A stretch of DNA of 64,000 bases from assembly GCA_025358085.1 (NCBI GenBank), contig JANYKT010000019.1, forward strand, positions 1-64,000, read 5' to 3'. A program made the translations under genes and the position numbers. Below the pieces are notes generated by a model that was not told the DNA's origin, made no database searches, and was given only the letters and a program-made list of their open reading frames with translations. This DNA comes from Deltaproteobacteria bacterium. GTDB lineage: Bacteria; Myxococcota; Myxococcia; Myxococcales; 40CM-4-68-19. Below, one piece after another: positions 33,949-43,188 of the stretch (position 1 is its first letter; each line of letters begins with the position of its first letter).

Positions 33949-34883
33949 TTCCCTGGCGCAAGCGCTTCCGCCGCGAGCTGCGGGTGCGGGCTCTGCTCTT
34001 CTTCCTCCCGCTGCTCTCGCGGCTGCCGCTGCGACTGGCCGTGGCAATCGGGGCCGCCTTCGGCTTCCTCGGCTGGTACCTGGTGCCCCGCGAGCGGCGG
34101 CTCTCCCTCGAGCATCTGGCGCTCGCGTTTCCCGAGCGCGACCAGGCCTTTCTCCGGCGCGTCGGTCGGGCCTCGTTCGTGAACCTGGGGCGATCGGCGC
34201 TGGAGCTCGCCTGCATCGCGAGCTACCAGCACCGGCTCGCGCGCCTCGTCGAGCTGTCGCCCGGCGACGCCTTGCTGCTGAAGGAGGCGCACGCGGAAGG
34301 CAAGGGCGTGGTGTTCATCTCCTGCCACGTCGGCAATTGGGAGCTGCTCGCCCGGCGCATCGGTCTCGAGGGCTATCCGTGCGGGACGGTCGCGCGCGAA
34401 GCCCAGGACCCGCGGCTCACCGCGCTCCTCGACGAGTCGCGCCGGGCCGCGGGTGTGCGGGTGCTCTGGCGCGGCAGCCCCCGGCTCGCCCGGGACCTCT
34501 TGCGGCTGCTGCGGGACGGAGGCTTCGTCGGGCTGTTGATCGATCAGGACATCGACGTGCAGGGCTACTTCGTTCCCTTCTTTGGCAGGCCTGCATTCAC
34601 GCCGCGTGCCGCCGGCGACCTTGCGGTCCGCACCGGCGCGCCGATGCTCTTTGGCTGCGTGCACCGCTTGGCCCCTACCGTGCACCGGGTGACCTTGCGT
34701 CGAATCGAAGCTCCACGCACCGGCGACCGCGAGCAGGACTCGCGTGCGCTGACGGCCGCAGCCACGCACGCCATTGAGGACGAGATCCGGGCGCGACCCG
34801 ACGAGTGGGTCTGGATGCACCGCCGCTGGCGCACGCAACCCCCCGCGAACACAAGCCTTCCGATCGGCTCCTCCGTCGAGTAG
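33945..34883 (+). CDS. Lipid A biosynthesis acyltransferase-like protein (LpxL/HtrB family)
   Basis: 312 residues from the ATG at 33945, which overlaps the kdsC stop; the 559-residue track ORF is an artefact. An N-terminal membrane segment (LLFFLPLLSRLPLRLAVAIGAAFGFLGWYLV) is followed by the acyltransferase motif HVGNWELLARR (H-x4-E) and LLIDQD. The C-terminal DEWVWMHRRW is also typical. Members add secondary acyl chains to lipid A on the inner membrane. The position between kdsC and the lpt genes fits LPS assembly. Chain specificity cannot be inferred. Confidence 0.92.
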   Translation: MIPWRKRFRRELRVRALLFFLPLLSRLPLRLAVAIGAAFGFLGWYLVPRERRLSLEHLALAFPERDQAFLRRVGRASFVNLGRSALELACIASYQHRLARLVELSPGDALLLKEAHAEGKGVVFISCHVGNWELLARRIGLEGYPCGTVAREAQDPRLTALLDESRRAAGVRVLWRGSPRLARDLLRLLRDGGFVGLLIDQDIDVQGYFVPFFGRPAFTPRAAGDLAVRTGAPMLFGCVHRLAPTVHRVTLRRIEAPRTGDREQDSRALTAAATHAIEDEIRARPDEWVWMHRRWRTQPPANTSLPIGSSVE

Positions 34884-34949
34884 GAAACGGAAAATCGGAT
34901 GGTGTACGCCTCGACTCCCGACGACCTCAGTGCTAGCGTTACCTTGCAA

Positions 34950-35501
34950 ATGTGGAGCCATCGCCTCCAGGCCGTCATTCTCCTGACCGTCCCCCTTGCT
35001 TGTGGGCAGGGTGTGGGTTCGTCAGGGTCGACGGTTTCCACACCCGAGGACTCGCCTGACCTGACCCTGCAATCCGTTGCTTTCGCCCGGATGTCCGAAG
35101 GACGCGTGGTCGCACGTGGCACTGCTCGTACGCTCGACTACCGACGGCAAGGCGGTCGACTGCTGGCAACCGAAGGCGCCGTGACACTCGAGCCGGGGGC
35201 CAACGCAGGGTTTGCAGCTTTTGGCGCGATGACGCTGCGGGCGAGGACCGTTGACGGCGAAGTCAGTGGCAAGCGCGGAACTGCTCGCGGGGACGTACGC
35301 CTCGACGCGGCTCGCGGCGACCGCGCCCGCACCGAGCAGCTTGACTATGACGGCCCGGTCGTCCGCACCGAAAGCCCGGTCGACGGCCAAGGCCCTGGGT
35401 ACACCGTCCATTCCGAGGGACTGCTCGCGCGCACCGACGGCAGCTCCATCCAGCTGACGCACCATGTGAACGGCACGCTGGAAGTGGGAGCGCAGCCTTG
35501 A
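34950..35501 (+). CDS. lptC: LptC-like LPS export protein
   Basis: About 183 residues from the ATG at 34950 (MWSHRLQAVILLTVPLAC); the track start at 34899 adds 17 residues. The N-terminus is a signal or anchor with a Cys at its end, though the lipobox is not canonical. The rest is a beta-jellyroll-like repeat pattern (VVARGTARTLDYRRQGGRL, ARGDVRLDAARGDRARTEQLDYDG) as in LptC/LptA. The family is poorly conserved; the assignment rests mainly on fold pattern and on the position directly before lptA-lptB. The TGA overlaps the TTG of the next gene. Confidence 0.72.
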   Translation: MWSHRLQAVILLTVPLACGQGVGSSGSTVSTPEDSPDLTLQSVAFARMSEGRVVARGTARTLDYRRQGGRLLATEGAVTLEPGANAGFAAFGAMTLRARTVDGEVSGKRGTARGDVRLDAARGDRARTEQLDYDGPVVRTESPVDGQGPGYTVHSEGLLARTDGSSIQLTHHVNGTLEVGAQP

Positions 35502-36436
35502 TCGCGCTCGCGCTCGCGGCCGTGGTGCAGCAGGCGGTGCCTGCGGGACCGGTCGATTTCGACGCGGACCAGGCCACCATGGAGCCGCGCGAGCACCGCA
35601 CCCTACTCGACGGAAAGGTCCGGCTTCGGCGCGGCGACCTGACGGTAACCGGCGATCACGCCATTGCCGAGTTCAGTCAGCAGCCGACCGCCGACGTTCC
35701 CGCGCGCTCGAAGAAAACCAGGGCAAAGGCGAAGGCGCCCGCGGCCGGCAGCGTCGTCGGCCAGCAGCTGCAGCGCTTCACCATTGACGGACATGTCCAC
35801 ATCGAGCGCGGCACGCGCACCGCGGACGGGACGCACGGCGTGCTCGATCTGCCGGGTCAGACCCTGCTGCTCACCGGCAGCCCCGACGAGGAGCCGGTGC
35901 TCAAAGACGGCTCCGAGACGCTGCGAGGCGAGCGCATCCTGCTGCACCTCGAAAATGACGACGTCGACGTTCTGCGCCCCAAGCTGACGCTGCGGCGCTC
36001 GCTGCCCGAGGAAGGCGCTAAAGCCAAGGCAGCGAAGCCGACTCCCGTTCGCGTCGAGGCGCTCAAGCTCTTTCTCGATCAAGTGCGCCATGTCGCCCGC
36101 TTCTCCGACGATGTCGTGGTCCACCGCGGCGACGCAGTCGTTCGCAGCCCGCGCATGGACGCACGCTATGACGCCTCGGGACAGGTCACGCGGCTGGAGA
36201 TGCGCGGTGGCGTCGACCTGCGCCAGGGAGACCGGTGGAGCACCAGCAAGAATGCCGACTACGACGCGCAGACGCGCGAGGTGGTGCTGACCGGCGAGCC
36301 GAAGCTTTATGATCGCGGCGACATCCTCGAGGGCGATCGCATCGGCCTTGGTCTCGACTCGAAGGAAGTGAAGATTGAGAAGGCTCGCGGCAGGGTCCGG
36401 CCCGAGGTTCACCAGGATGAGGGCCAATCCCGATGA
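35498..36436 (+). CDS. lptA: LptA-like periplasmic LPS transport protein
   Basis: 312 residues from a TTG overlapping the upstream stop (TTGA). A short signal peptide (MIALALAAVVQQAVPAG) precedes OstA/LptA-like beta repeats: FDADQATMEPREHRTLLDGKVRL, GDLTVTGDHAIAEF, EVVLTGEPKLYDRGDILEGDRIGL. It is longer than E. coli LptA (about 185 residues), because of extra jellyroll repeats and a Lys/Ala-rich insert (SKKTRAKAKAPAAG near residue 70). LptA bridges inner and outer membranes in LPS export. The stop overlaps the lptB start by 4 nt. Confidence 0.85.
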   Translation: MIALALAAVVQQAVPAGPVDFDADQATMEPREHRTLLDGKVRLRRGDLTVTGDHAIAEFSQQPTADVPARSKKTRAKAKAPAAGSVVGQQLQRFTIDGHVHIERGTRTADGTHGVLDLPGQTLLLTGSPDEEPVLKDGSETLRGERILLHLENDDVDVLRPKLTLRRSLPEEGAKAKAAKPTPVRVEALKLFLDQVRHVARFSDDVVVHRGDAVVRSPRMDARYDASGQVTRLEMRGGVDLRQGDRWSTSKNADYDAQTREVVLTGEPKLYDRGDILEGDRIGLGLDSKEVKIEKARGRVRPEVHQDEGQSR

Positions 36437-37167
36437 CCGCCGTGCTCCAGGCGCGCGGGCTGCGCAAGAGCTTCCGCGGCCGCCGCGTGGTGGACGACGT
36501 CTCCTTCGACGTCAAGCCCGGCGAGGTGGTGGGGCTGCTCGGCCCGAACGGCGCCGGCAAGACCACCAGCTTCCATTGCGTGGTCGGCCTGCTGGTCCCC
36601 GACGCGGGCGAGGTGATGCTGGGCGGGCGCGACCTGTCGGGCCTGCCGCTGCACTCGCGGGCGCGGCTGGGCATCGGCTACCTTCCGCAGGAGCCATCCA
36701 TCTTCCGCAAGCTGACGGTGCGGCAAAATCTTTTGCTGGTGCTCGAGGGCTCGGGGATCTCGCGCAAGGCGCAGGTCGAGCGGACCGACTCGCTTCTGTC
36801 TGAGTTCGACCTGCTGCGCGTGGCCGAGTCGCTGGGCGAGACGTTGTCCGGCGGCGAGCGGCGCCGCGCTGAGATCGCGCGATCGCTGCTCACCGACCCG
36901 AGTTTCATCCTCTTTGACGAGCCGTTCGCCGGCGTCGATCCGATCGCCGTGCATGATCTGCAGCGGCTGATCGGGCGGCTGCGGGCGCGGGGCCTGGGGG
37001 TGCTGATTACCGATCACGCCGTTCGCGAGACGCTGGGCATTTGTGATCGCGCCGTCTTGTTGGTCGAGGGCAAGCTTCTCGAGGCGGGGACCCCGGCAGA
37101 AATTGCCGGGTCGGAACGCGCCCGGGCTGTCTACCTGGGCGAACGCTTCAAGCTGGACAAGCCTTAA
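36433..37167 (+). CDS. lptB: LPS export ABC transporter ATP-binding protein
   Basis: 244 residues starting in an ATGA overlap with lptA. Walker A (GPNGAGKTTSFHC), the ABC signature (LSGGERRRAEIARSL), Walker B (FILFDEPFAGVDP) and the switch His (LITDHAVRETL) are complete. The sequence closely follows LptB, which powers LPS extraction with LptFG at the inner membrane. lptF and lptG are not in this window. It is followed 19 bp later by rpoN, the conserved lptB-rpoN order of proteobacteria. Confidence 0.97.
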   Translation: MTAVLQARGLRKSFRGRRVVDDVSFDVKPGEVVGLLGPNGAGKTTSFHCVVGLLVPDAGEVMLGGRDLSGLPLHSRARLGIGYLPQEPSIFRKLTVRQNLLLVLEGSGISRKAQVERTDSLLSEFDLLRVAESLGETLSGGERRRAEIARSLLTDPSFILFDEPFAGVDPIAVHDLQRLIGRLRARGLGVLITDHAVRETLGICDRAVLLVEGKLLEAGTPAEIAGSERARAVYLGERFKLDKP

Positions 37168-37186
37168 ATAGGGGAGGGCGGGGACC

Positions 37187-38851
37187 ATGGGATTAGAGCT
37201 ACGGCAGAACCTGAAGCTCAGCCAGACGCTGGTGATGACGCCCCAGCTGCAGCAGGCCATCAAGCTGCTCCAGCTCTCGCGGTTGGAGTTGGTCGATCTC
37301 ATCCGCACCGAGATCGAGCAGAACCCGCTGCTGGAGGAGCCGGGAGAAGGTTCGGAAGTGGAGCTGGACGAGGCGTCGCCCGAGCAGCGCTCGACGCTCA
37401 ACGAATCCATCGAGGCGAGTGAGCAGGTCGCCGAGAAGACGCGCGACTCGGAGCCCGACACCAAGGCCGCCGCCGACGGGGACGTCCAGCGCAGCGACAT
37501 CGACTGGGAGCAGTATCTAGACAACTACCAGACACAGCACACCGCGGGGCCGTCCGGCGGTATCTCGTCCGAGGATCTGCCCTCGTACCAGGACATGCTC
37601 ACCAAGGCGACCAGCCTGGCCGAGCACCTGCTGGAGCAGCTGCGCATGATCGGCTTCACCGATGAGGAAGAGCGCATCGGCGCGATGATCATCGGCAACC
37701 TGAACCGCGACGGCTACCTGGTCATCGACCCGGACCTGACGCCGACGGTGCCGGCGCTGCTGGACGACGACGGCTCGCTGGCGTTGCTGACGCCAATCGA
37801 GGTTCCCGCGGTCACGCCCGAGGCGATGGAGGCCATTCGCGCCGAGTCACGCGTGCGCACCCCGCGCAGCGAGTGCGATCCGATCATTCCGCTGGCGCTC
37901 GAGGCGGGCGTCTCGGCGGTCTGCGCCGAAAAAGTACTCAAGCGCATCCAGCGCTTCGACCCGCTCGGCTGCGGCTCGCGCGACTTGCGAGAGTGCCTGC
38001 TGGTGCAGGCCAAGCACTACATCACCGAAGGCGAGGGCAAGGACGACCCCGACGCCGAGCTGCTGCCGGCCATCATTCAAAAGCACCTGCGCAACGTCGA
38101 AGCAAAGCGCTATCAGGTGATCGCGAAGGACCTGCACGTCGAGCTGTCCGAGGTCGTGGCCTCCATCAAGCTCTTCAGCAACCTGGAGCCCAAGCCGGGC
38201 CGCCTCTTCCACGGCGAAGAGGCGCAGTACATCACGCCGGACGTCTACATCCACAAAATCGGCGACACGTATTGCACGGTGCTCAACGACGACGGTCTCT
38301 CAAAGCTGCGCATCTCCAACCACTACAAGAACGCGCTTCGCAACGGCCAGGGCGCCAAGGCCAAAGAGTACATCCAGGAGAAGATGCGCTCGGCGGTGTG
38401 GCTCATCCGCAGCATCCACCAGCGGCAGCGGACGATCATCAAGGTGGCGGACTCCATCATCAAGTTCCAGCGCGAGTTCCTCGACAAGGGCATCGCCTAT
38501 CTGAAGCCGCTGATCCTGCGCGACGTGGCTGAGGACATCGGCATGCACGAGAGCACCGTCTCGCGCGTCACCACCAACAAATACGTGCACACGCCGCAAG
38601 GCATCTACGAGCTGAAGTTCTTCTTCAACTCGTCCATTTCGAGGGTGGGCGGCGAGGACATTGCCAGCGAAGCGGTGAAGGACAAGATCAAGCAGATCGT
38701 GGCCGCCGAGCCAGGAGACAAGCCCTACAGCGACCAGAAGATCGTCGAGGTGCTTCGCACGCAGAACGTGGACATCGCGAGGAGAACGGTCGCAAAATAC
38801 CGGGAGGTGCTCTGCATCCTGCCAAGCAGCAAGCGCAAAAAGTTCTTCTAA
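37187..38851 (+). CDS. rpoN: RNA polymerase sigma-54 factor
   Basis: 554 residues. Region I is Gln/Leu-rich (LRQNLKLSQTLVMTPQLQQAIKLLQLS) and is followed by the acidic region II with many Asp/Glu. The core-binding and helix-turn-helix regions follow (VAEDIGMHESTVSRVTTNKYVHTPQG). The RpoN box is visible as RRTVAKYREVL near the C-terminus. It directs transcription that needs enhancer-binding ATPases and is central in myxobacterial development and nitrogen control. An acidic/hydrophobic insert near residues 180-210 (LDDDGSLALLTPIEV) lengthens it relative to E. coli. It starts a group with hpf and ptsN. Confidence 0.97.
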   Translation: MGLELRQNLKLSQTLVMTPQLQQAIKLLQLSRLELVDLIRTEIEQNPLLEEPGEGSEVELDEASPEQRSTLNESIEASEQVAEKTRDSEPDTKAAADGDVQRSDIDWEQYLDNYQTQHTAGPSGGISSEDLPSYQDMLTKATSLAEHLLEQLRMIGFTDEEERIGAMIIGNLNRDGYLVIDPDLTPTVPALLDDDGSLALLTPIEVPAVTPEAMEAIRAESRVRTPRSECDPIIPLALEAGVSAVCAEKVLKRIQRFDPLGCGSRDLRECLLVQAKHYITEGEGKDDPDAELLPAIIQKHLRNVEAKRYQVIAKDLHVELSEVVASIKLFSNLEPKPGRLFHGEEAQYITPDVYIHKIGDTYCTVLNDDGLSKLRISNHYKNALRNGQGAKAKEYIQEKMRSAVWLIRSIHQRQRTIIKVADSIIKFQREFLDKGIAYLKPLILRDVAEDIGMHESTVSRVTTNKYVHTPQGIYELKFFFNSSISRVGGEDIASEAVKDKIKQIVAAEPGDKPYSDQKIVEVLRTQNVDIARRTVAKYREVLCILPSSKRKKFF

Positions 38852-38919
38852 AAGTTCTTCTAGCCGTTGAGCCGCTTCGTCGGCTAATCGTCCCGCTCCA
38901 CGTTGGGAGGTCCCTCGAC

Positions 38920-39516
38920 ATGCAGGTCAACATCACCTTCAGGAACATGTTCGCCACCGATGCGCTGCGGAACCATGTGCAGGAAAAGCTGCAGAAGGTG
39001 GTCGATCGCTACCTGGACAAGGTGACTGAGGTCCACGTCACCCTCTCGCTCGAGCGTTACCTGCACCACGCGGACATCAACCTCCACGCCGGCAACTTCC
39101 ACGTGCGCGGCAAGGAGAAGTCCGAGGACATGTACGCGTCCATCGACATGGCCATCGACAAAATCGAGCGCCAGGTCAAGAAGCACAAAGATCGTCTGAA
39201 GACCCATCGGGCCGCGCACGTGCACGCGAACGGACCGGTCCTGGTGCGCTACGAGATCTTCTCCGCCAAGGAAGAAGAGGGCATGGCGCCCGAGATGGTC
39301 CGCTCCAACGAATTCCTCGCCAAGCCCATGTCGGTCGAGGAGGCGCTGATGCAAATGGACCTGCTCAACAATGACTTCCTCGTCTTCACGCCGCCGAACA
39401 GCACCGACGTGAACGTGGTCTACCGGCGCAAGGACGGCAACTTCGGGCTGATCGCGCCCGGTGGCTCCGAGAGCACGTTGCCGCCGAAGAAAGAAGCAGC
39501 GGCGGCGGCGAAGTAG
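38920..39516 (+). CDS. hpf: Ribosome hibernation-promoting factor, long form
   Basis: 198 residues. The N-terminal domain (VNITFRNMFATDALRNHVQEKLQKV) is the 30S-binding HPF fold. The C-terminal domain (MSVEEALMQMDLLNNDFLVFTPP) identifies the long form that dimerises 70S ribosomes into 100S particles. A central linker (KKHKDRLKTHRAAHVHANGPV) joins them. It sits between rpoN and ptsN, as in many proteobacteria. Expression in stationary phase is expected for the family; no regulatory site is obvious in the 68-bp gap upstream. Confidence 0.95.
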   Translation: MQVNITFRNMFATDALRNHVQEKLQKVVDRYLDKVTEVHVTLSLERYLHHADINLHAGNFHVRGKEKSEDMYASIDMAIDKIERQVKKHKDRLKTHRAAHVHANGPVLVRYEIFSAKEEEGMAPEMVRSNEFLAKPMSVEEALMQMDLLNNDFLVFTPPNSTDVNVVYRRKDGNFGLIAPGGSESTLPPKKEAAAAAK

Positions 39517-39531
39517 TACGGTTCCGCGGAA

Positions 39532-39987
39532 ATGAAGATCGCGGAGTTCCTGCGCGAGGACCTGATCCTCCCCGACCTCGCCTCGAGCGAGAAGCCGGCT
39601 GTGTTGGCCGAGCTTTGCACTGCTCTCATTCGAAGTCCGGTGCCGCAGGCCCTCCTCACCGATGCGCTGGTGGAACGCGAAAAGCTCGGCTCCACCGGCA
39701 TCGGCGAAGGCGTGGCCATTCCGCATGGCAAGCTGGCTGGCCTTCCGGGGCTGCTCGCGGCTTTCGGGCGCAGCCGGACGGGCGTGGATTTCGCCGCCAT
39801 CGACGGGAAGCCGACCTTCCTCTTCTTCGTGCTGTTCGCTCCGGAGAACTCGGCGGGCATTCACCTCAAGGCGCTGGCGCGCATCTCGCGGCTTTTCAAG
39901 AGCGCGCAATTCCGCCAGGGCATCATGGACGCCAACGGCGCGGCGGGCATCTTCAAGCTCATCGCCGAAGAAGACGCGAAGTATTAG
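39532..39987 (+). CDS. ptsN: Nitrogen-PTS EIIA protein
   Basis: 151 residues with the phosphorylatable His in GVAIPHGKL and the surrounding EIIA-Ntr pattern (DALVEREKLGSTGIGEG, FLFFVLFAPENSAGIHLKALARISRLF). PtsN accepts phosphate from NPr and regulates potassium and nitrogen physiology rather than transporting sugar. It is 15 bp after hpf, in the usual rpoN-hpf-ptsN group. The hprK and rapZ genes continue the group after an antisense insertion of a peptidase gene. EI and HPr/NPr are not in the window. Confidence 0.95.
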   Translation: MKIAEFLREDLILPDLASSEKPAVLAELCTALIRSPVPQALLTDALVEREKLGSTGIGEGVAIPHGKLAGLPGLLAAFGRSRTGVDFAAIDGKPTFLFFVLFAPENSAGIHLKALARISRLFKSAQFRQGIMDANGAAGIFKLIAEEDAKY

Positions 39988-40002
39988 CCAGCACTGTCCA
40001 AG

Positions 40003-42168
40003 CTACTGGCGCAGGCCCAGCTCTTCAAAGAGGAACGCGTAGTCAAACGCCGTCTCCCGCAGCCGGTCGTAGCGGCCGGAAGCGCCGCCGTGCCCCGCGG
40101 GGTCCATGTTGATCTTGAACCAGAGCGGATTGCGATCGGTCTTGAGCGCGCGCAACTTCGCGACGTATTTCGCGGGCTCCCAATACATCACCTGGCTGTC
40201 GTTGTAGCTGCTCTTCACCATCATCGCCGGATAGGCCTTCGGCTCCAGGTTGTCGTACGGCGAATAGCCGCGCATATAGAGATAGTCAGTCTCGAGCTTG
40301 GGATTGCCCCACTCTTCAAACTCCCCGACGGTCAGCGGCAGCGACTCGTCGAGCATCGTATTGATCACGTCCACGAAGGGCACGCCGACGATGGCGGCGT
40401 GAAAGAGGTCGGGCCGAAGGTTCAGCACCGCGCCCATCAAGAGCCCGCCGGCACTGGCACCTTGAATCGCCAGCTTTTCTTTCACTGTATAGCCCGCCTT
40501 GATCAGCTGCTCCGCCGCGGCGATGAAATCTGTAAACGTGTTCTTCTTGTTCATCATGCGGCCCTGGTCATGCCACTTCTTGCCCAGCTCGCCGCCGCCG
40601 CGGATATGGGCGATGGCAAAGACCACTCCCCGGTCAATCAGGCTGAGGCGGTCCGAGTTGAAGGTGACCGGGATCGAGTAGCCATACGAGCCATAGGCAT
40701 TGAGGTAGAGCGGGCTCCCTTTCACCAGCGGCTTCCGGTAGACGAGCGAGATGGGCACGCGGGCGCCGTCGGCAGCCACGGCTTCGATGCGCTCCACCGC
40801 ATAGCGGGCCGGATCGTAGCCACCCAGCACCGGCTGCTGCTTGACCAGCGTCCGCTCTCGCGTGGACATCTCGTAATCAAAGATGGAATCAGGGGTAATC
40901 AAGGACGTATAGCGAAAGCGGAAGGTGTGAGTGTCGAACTCGCGATTGGGCGCGGGCGAAACGTCATAAGCAGCTTCGGGGAAGTCGATTGAATGCGAAG
41001 TGCTCTTGACCAGATCCAGCACGCGCAATTGCGGCAGGCCGTTCTCGCGCTCATAGAGGACGATATGGTCCTTGAAGACATCGATCCCGGCCAGCATCAC
41101 GTCTTCCCGGTGCGGGATGATCTCTTTCCACGAGGCCCGGCCCGGCGCGGACACGGGCGCGGTCACCAAACGGAAGTTGCGGCCGCCCGAATTGGTACGG
41201 ATATAGAAAAGGTCGCCGCGGTGCTCGACATCATACTGGTGCTCGGGCGAGCGCGGCTCGATCAGTGTCAGTTGCGCCGCGCCAGGCCTTCCGGGCTCGA
41301 AAGTCCTGAAGACCCGCCACTCGCTGGCGGTGTGGCTGGTCGAGCCCACGAAGATGAATTGCCGGTCGCGCGAGCGATTGACCTCGAGATTGAATTTCTC
41401 GTCTTTCTCCTCGAAGAGCAGAGGGTCCGCCCCCGCCTGGCCGACGACGTGACGATACAACTGGTACGGCCGCTTCGCGACCGGATCTTCAATCACGTAA
41501 TAGAGCGTACGTCCCGCCCAGGCGAAGTCGTCGACCCGCGGAATGCGCTCGGCGAGGACCTCGCCGGTCTTCAGATCTTTCACCCGCAGGTCATATTGTC
41601 GAAAGCCGGTTTCGTCGGTGGTGAACGCCAGCAGCGTCGCATCATCATTGGGCTGCCAATTCCCCAGGCTGAAAAACTTCTTGCCCGCCGCGAGCTGGTT
41701 GACGTCGAGAAAGACCTGCTCGGGCTGTCCGGCCGCGGCCTTGCGGCAGAGGATCGGGTATTGTTTTCCCTCCTCGGTGCGCGAATACAAGAGCCAGCCG
41801 CTCTCGCGGAAAGCGGGCTGGTCATCGGTCTGCCTGGTGCGAGCGAGCATTTCGCCGTAAAGCTTCTCGCGCAGCGGCGCGGTGCGAGAAGCAAAAGCAG
41901 CGTCGCTATAGGCGGCCTCGGCGTGCAGGTACTCGAGCACCGCGGGTGTGTCTTTTTCGCGCAGCCAGAAGTAATCGTCATTGCGCTTGTCGCCGTGGAC
42001 GGTCACGTCCCGGGGAACTTTCTTCGCGGCAGGCGGGGCGAGCAAAGTCGCGGGCGTGGCGGCGTCGTGCTTCGTGACCGGAGCGGACACGCAGGCGGCG
42101 AGCAGGAGACCAGCACCCAAAAGGACGCGCGGCAGGGCAGCGAGGCGATTCGGCTTCTTCGATTGCAA
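40003..42168 (-). CDS. Prolyl oligopeptidase family (S9A) lipoprotein, PtrB-like
   Basis: 721 residues from a TTG at 42168 (MQSKKPNRLAALPRVLLGAG) preceded by GGAGG with 8-nt spacing; the 1064-residue track ORF reads antisense through hprK. A lipobox-like LLAAC ends the signal peptide. The beta-propeller half begins near YFWLREKDTPAVLEYL. The catalytic domain has the nucleophile in GASAGGLLMGAVLN and the His in MDPAGHGGASGR. The sequence resembles oligopeptidase B, which cleaves short peptides after basic residues, but an exported lipoprotein form is less usual. It is antisense within the ptsN-hprK group and shares a 54-bp divergent promoter region with hprK. Confidence 0.92.
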   Translation of the reverse strand: MQSKKPNRLAALPRVLLGAGLLLAACVSAPVTKHDAATPATLLAPPAAKKVPRDVTVHGDKRNDDYFWLREKDTPAVLEYLHAEAAYSDAAFASRTAPLREKLYGEMLARTRQTDDQPAFRESGWLLYSRTEEGKQYPILCRKAAAGQPEQVFLDVNQLAAGKKFFSLGNWQPNDDATLLAFTTDETGFRQYDLRVKDLKTGEVLAERIPRVDDFAWAGRTLYYVIEDPVAKRPYQLYRHVVGQAGADPLLFEEKDEKFNLEVNRSRDRQFIFVGSTSHTASEWRVFRTFEPGRPGAAQLTLIEPRSPEHQYDVEHRGDLFYIRTNSGGRNFRLVTAPVSAPGRASWKEIIPHREDVMLAGIDVFKDHIVLYERENGLPQLRVLDLVKSTSHSIDFPEAAYDVSPAPNREFDTHTFRFRYTSLITPDSIFDYEMSTRERTLVKQQPVLGGYDPARYAVERIEAVAADGARVPISLVYRKPLVKGSPLYLNAYGSYGYSIPVTFNSDRLSLIDRGVVFAIAHIRGGGELGKKWHDQGRMMNKKNTFTDFIAAAEQLIKAGYTVKEKLAIQGASAGGLLMGAVLNLRPDLFHAAIVGVPFVDVINTMLDESLPLTVGEFEEWGNPKLETDYLYMRGYSPYDNLEPKAYPAMMVKSSYNDSQVMYWEPAKYVAKLRALKTDRNPLWFKINMDPAGHGGASGRYDRLRETAFDYAFLFEELGLRQ

Positions 42169-42222
42169 GGGTGAAACCTCCAGTGGCCGCGGCGGGACAA
42201 GTAGATTACTCTCCTTTCCTCG

Positions 42223-43188
42223 ATGGATTCCATTCGCGTCGGCACTCTCATCGGCGACAAAGACTTCGACCTCCGGCTGGAATTGCTGGGCGGCGAGGCG
42301 GGGCTTGACCGGCGCGTGGTCAGCTCGCGCATCCAGAAGCCGGGTCTCGCTCTTTCCGGTTTCACCGAGCACATCCACAAAGACCGGCTGCAGGTCTTCG
42401 GCAACACCGAGCTCAGCTACCTCGCCACGCTCAAGCCCGACGAGCAGCGCGACCGCCTGCGCTCGCTTTTCTCGCTGCCCATCTCCTGCCTGGTCGTCAC
42501 CAAGAACCTGCCGGTCAGCGAGATGATGCGCCGCGAGGCCAACGACGCAAAGGTCCCGCTGCTCCGCTCGAGCCACCTCTCGAGCACCTTCATCGACAAC
42601 GTCGAGCGCTTCCTGCAGGAGGCGCTGATGGCCACCAGCAGCGTGCACGGCGTGCTCATCGACGTCATCGGCGTCGGGGTGCTGATTCTCGGCAAGAGCG
42701 GTATCGGCAAGAGCGAATTGGCGCTCGATCTGGTGACGCGCGGGCACCGCCTGGTGGCTGACGACATCGTCGACCTCAAGAAGCGCCAGGGCGGCAGCGT
42801 CTATGGCAGCGGCTCCGAGATCATCAAGCACCATATGGAGATCCGCGGAATCGGCATCATCAATATCAAAGACCTGTTTGGCGTCAGCGCCGTGCGCGAT
42901 CGCAAGAAGGTCGAGATGGTGGTCGAGCTGGCCGAATGGGACGACAAGGTCGAATACGACCGGCTCGGCGTCGAGGAGCAGATGTACAGCATCCTCGATA
43001 TCGAAGTTCCATTGCTGATCGTTCCAGTACGGCCGGGGCGCAATCTCACCACCATCGTCGAAGTCGCGGCACGCAATCATCTGCTCAAGCTGCAGGGGCA
43101 CCACTCCGCGCGGGAATTCCAGGAGCGGCTGTCGCGGCAGATCGCGCAGACCACGGTTACGCGCGGCCTCGGGGACGAGGTCGAATAG
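42223..43188 (+). CDS. hprK: HPr kinase/phosphorylase
   Basis: 321 residues. The N-terminal domain (MDSIRVGTLIGDKDFDLRLELLGG) precedes the kinase domain with the P-loop GKSGIGKSELAL, RGHRLVADDIVDL and the family signature MEIRGIGIINIKDLFGVSAVR. It phosphorylates and dephosphorylates a Ser of HPr-type proteins. In Gram-negative bacteria it accompanies ptsN and probably tunes the nitrogen PTS. No clear Shine-Dalgarno precedes the ATG. The stop abuts the GTG of rapZ. Confidence 0.97.
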   Translation: MDSIRVGTLIGDKDFDLRLELLGGEAGLDRRVVSSRIQKPGLALSGFTEHIHKDRLQVFGNTELSYLATLKPDEQRDRLRSLFSLPISCLVVTKNLPVSEMMRREANDAKVPLLRSSHLSSTFIDNVERFLQEALMATSSVHGVLIDVIGVGVLILGKSGIGKSELALDLVTRGHRLVADDIVDLKKRQGGSVYGSGSEIIKHHMEIRGIGIINIKDLFGVSAVRDRKKVEMVVELAEWDDKVEYDRLGVEEQMYSILDIEVPLLIVPVRPGRNLTTIVEVAARNHLLKLQGHHSAREFQERLSRQIAQTTVTRGLGDEVE

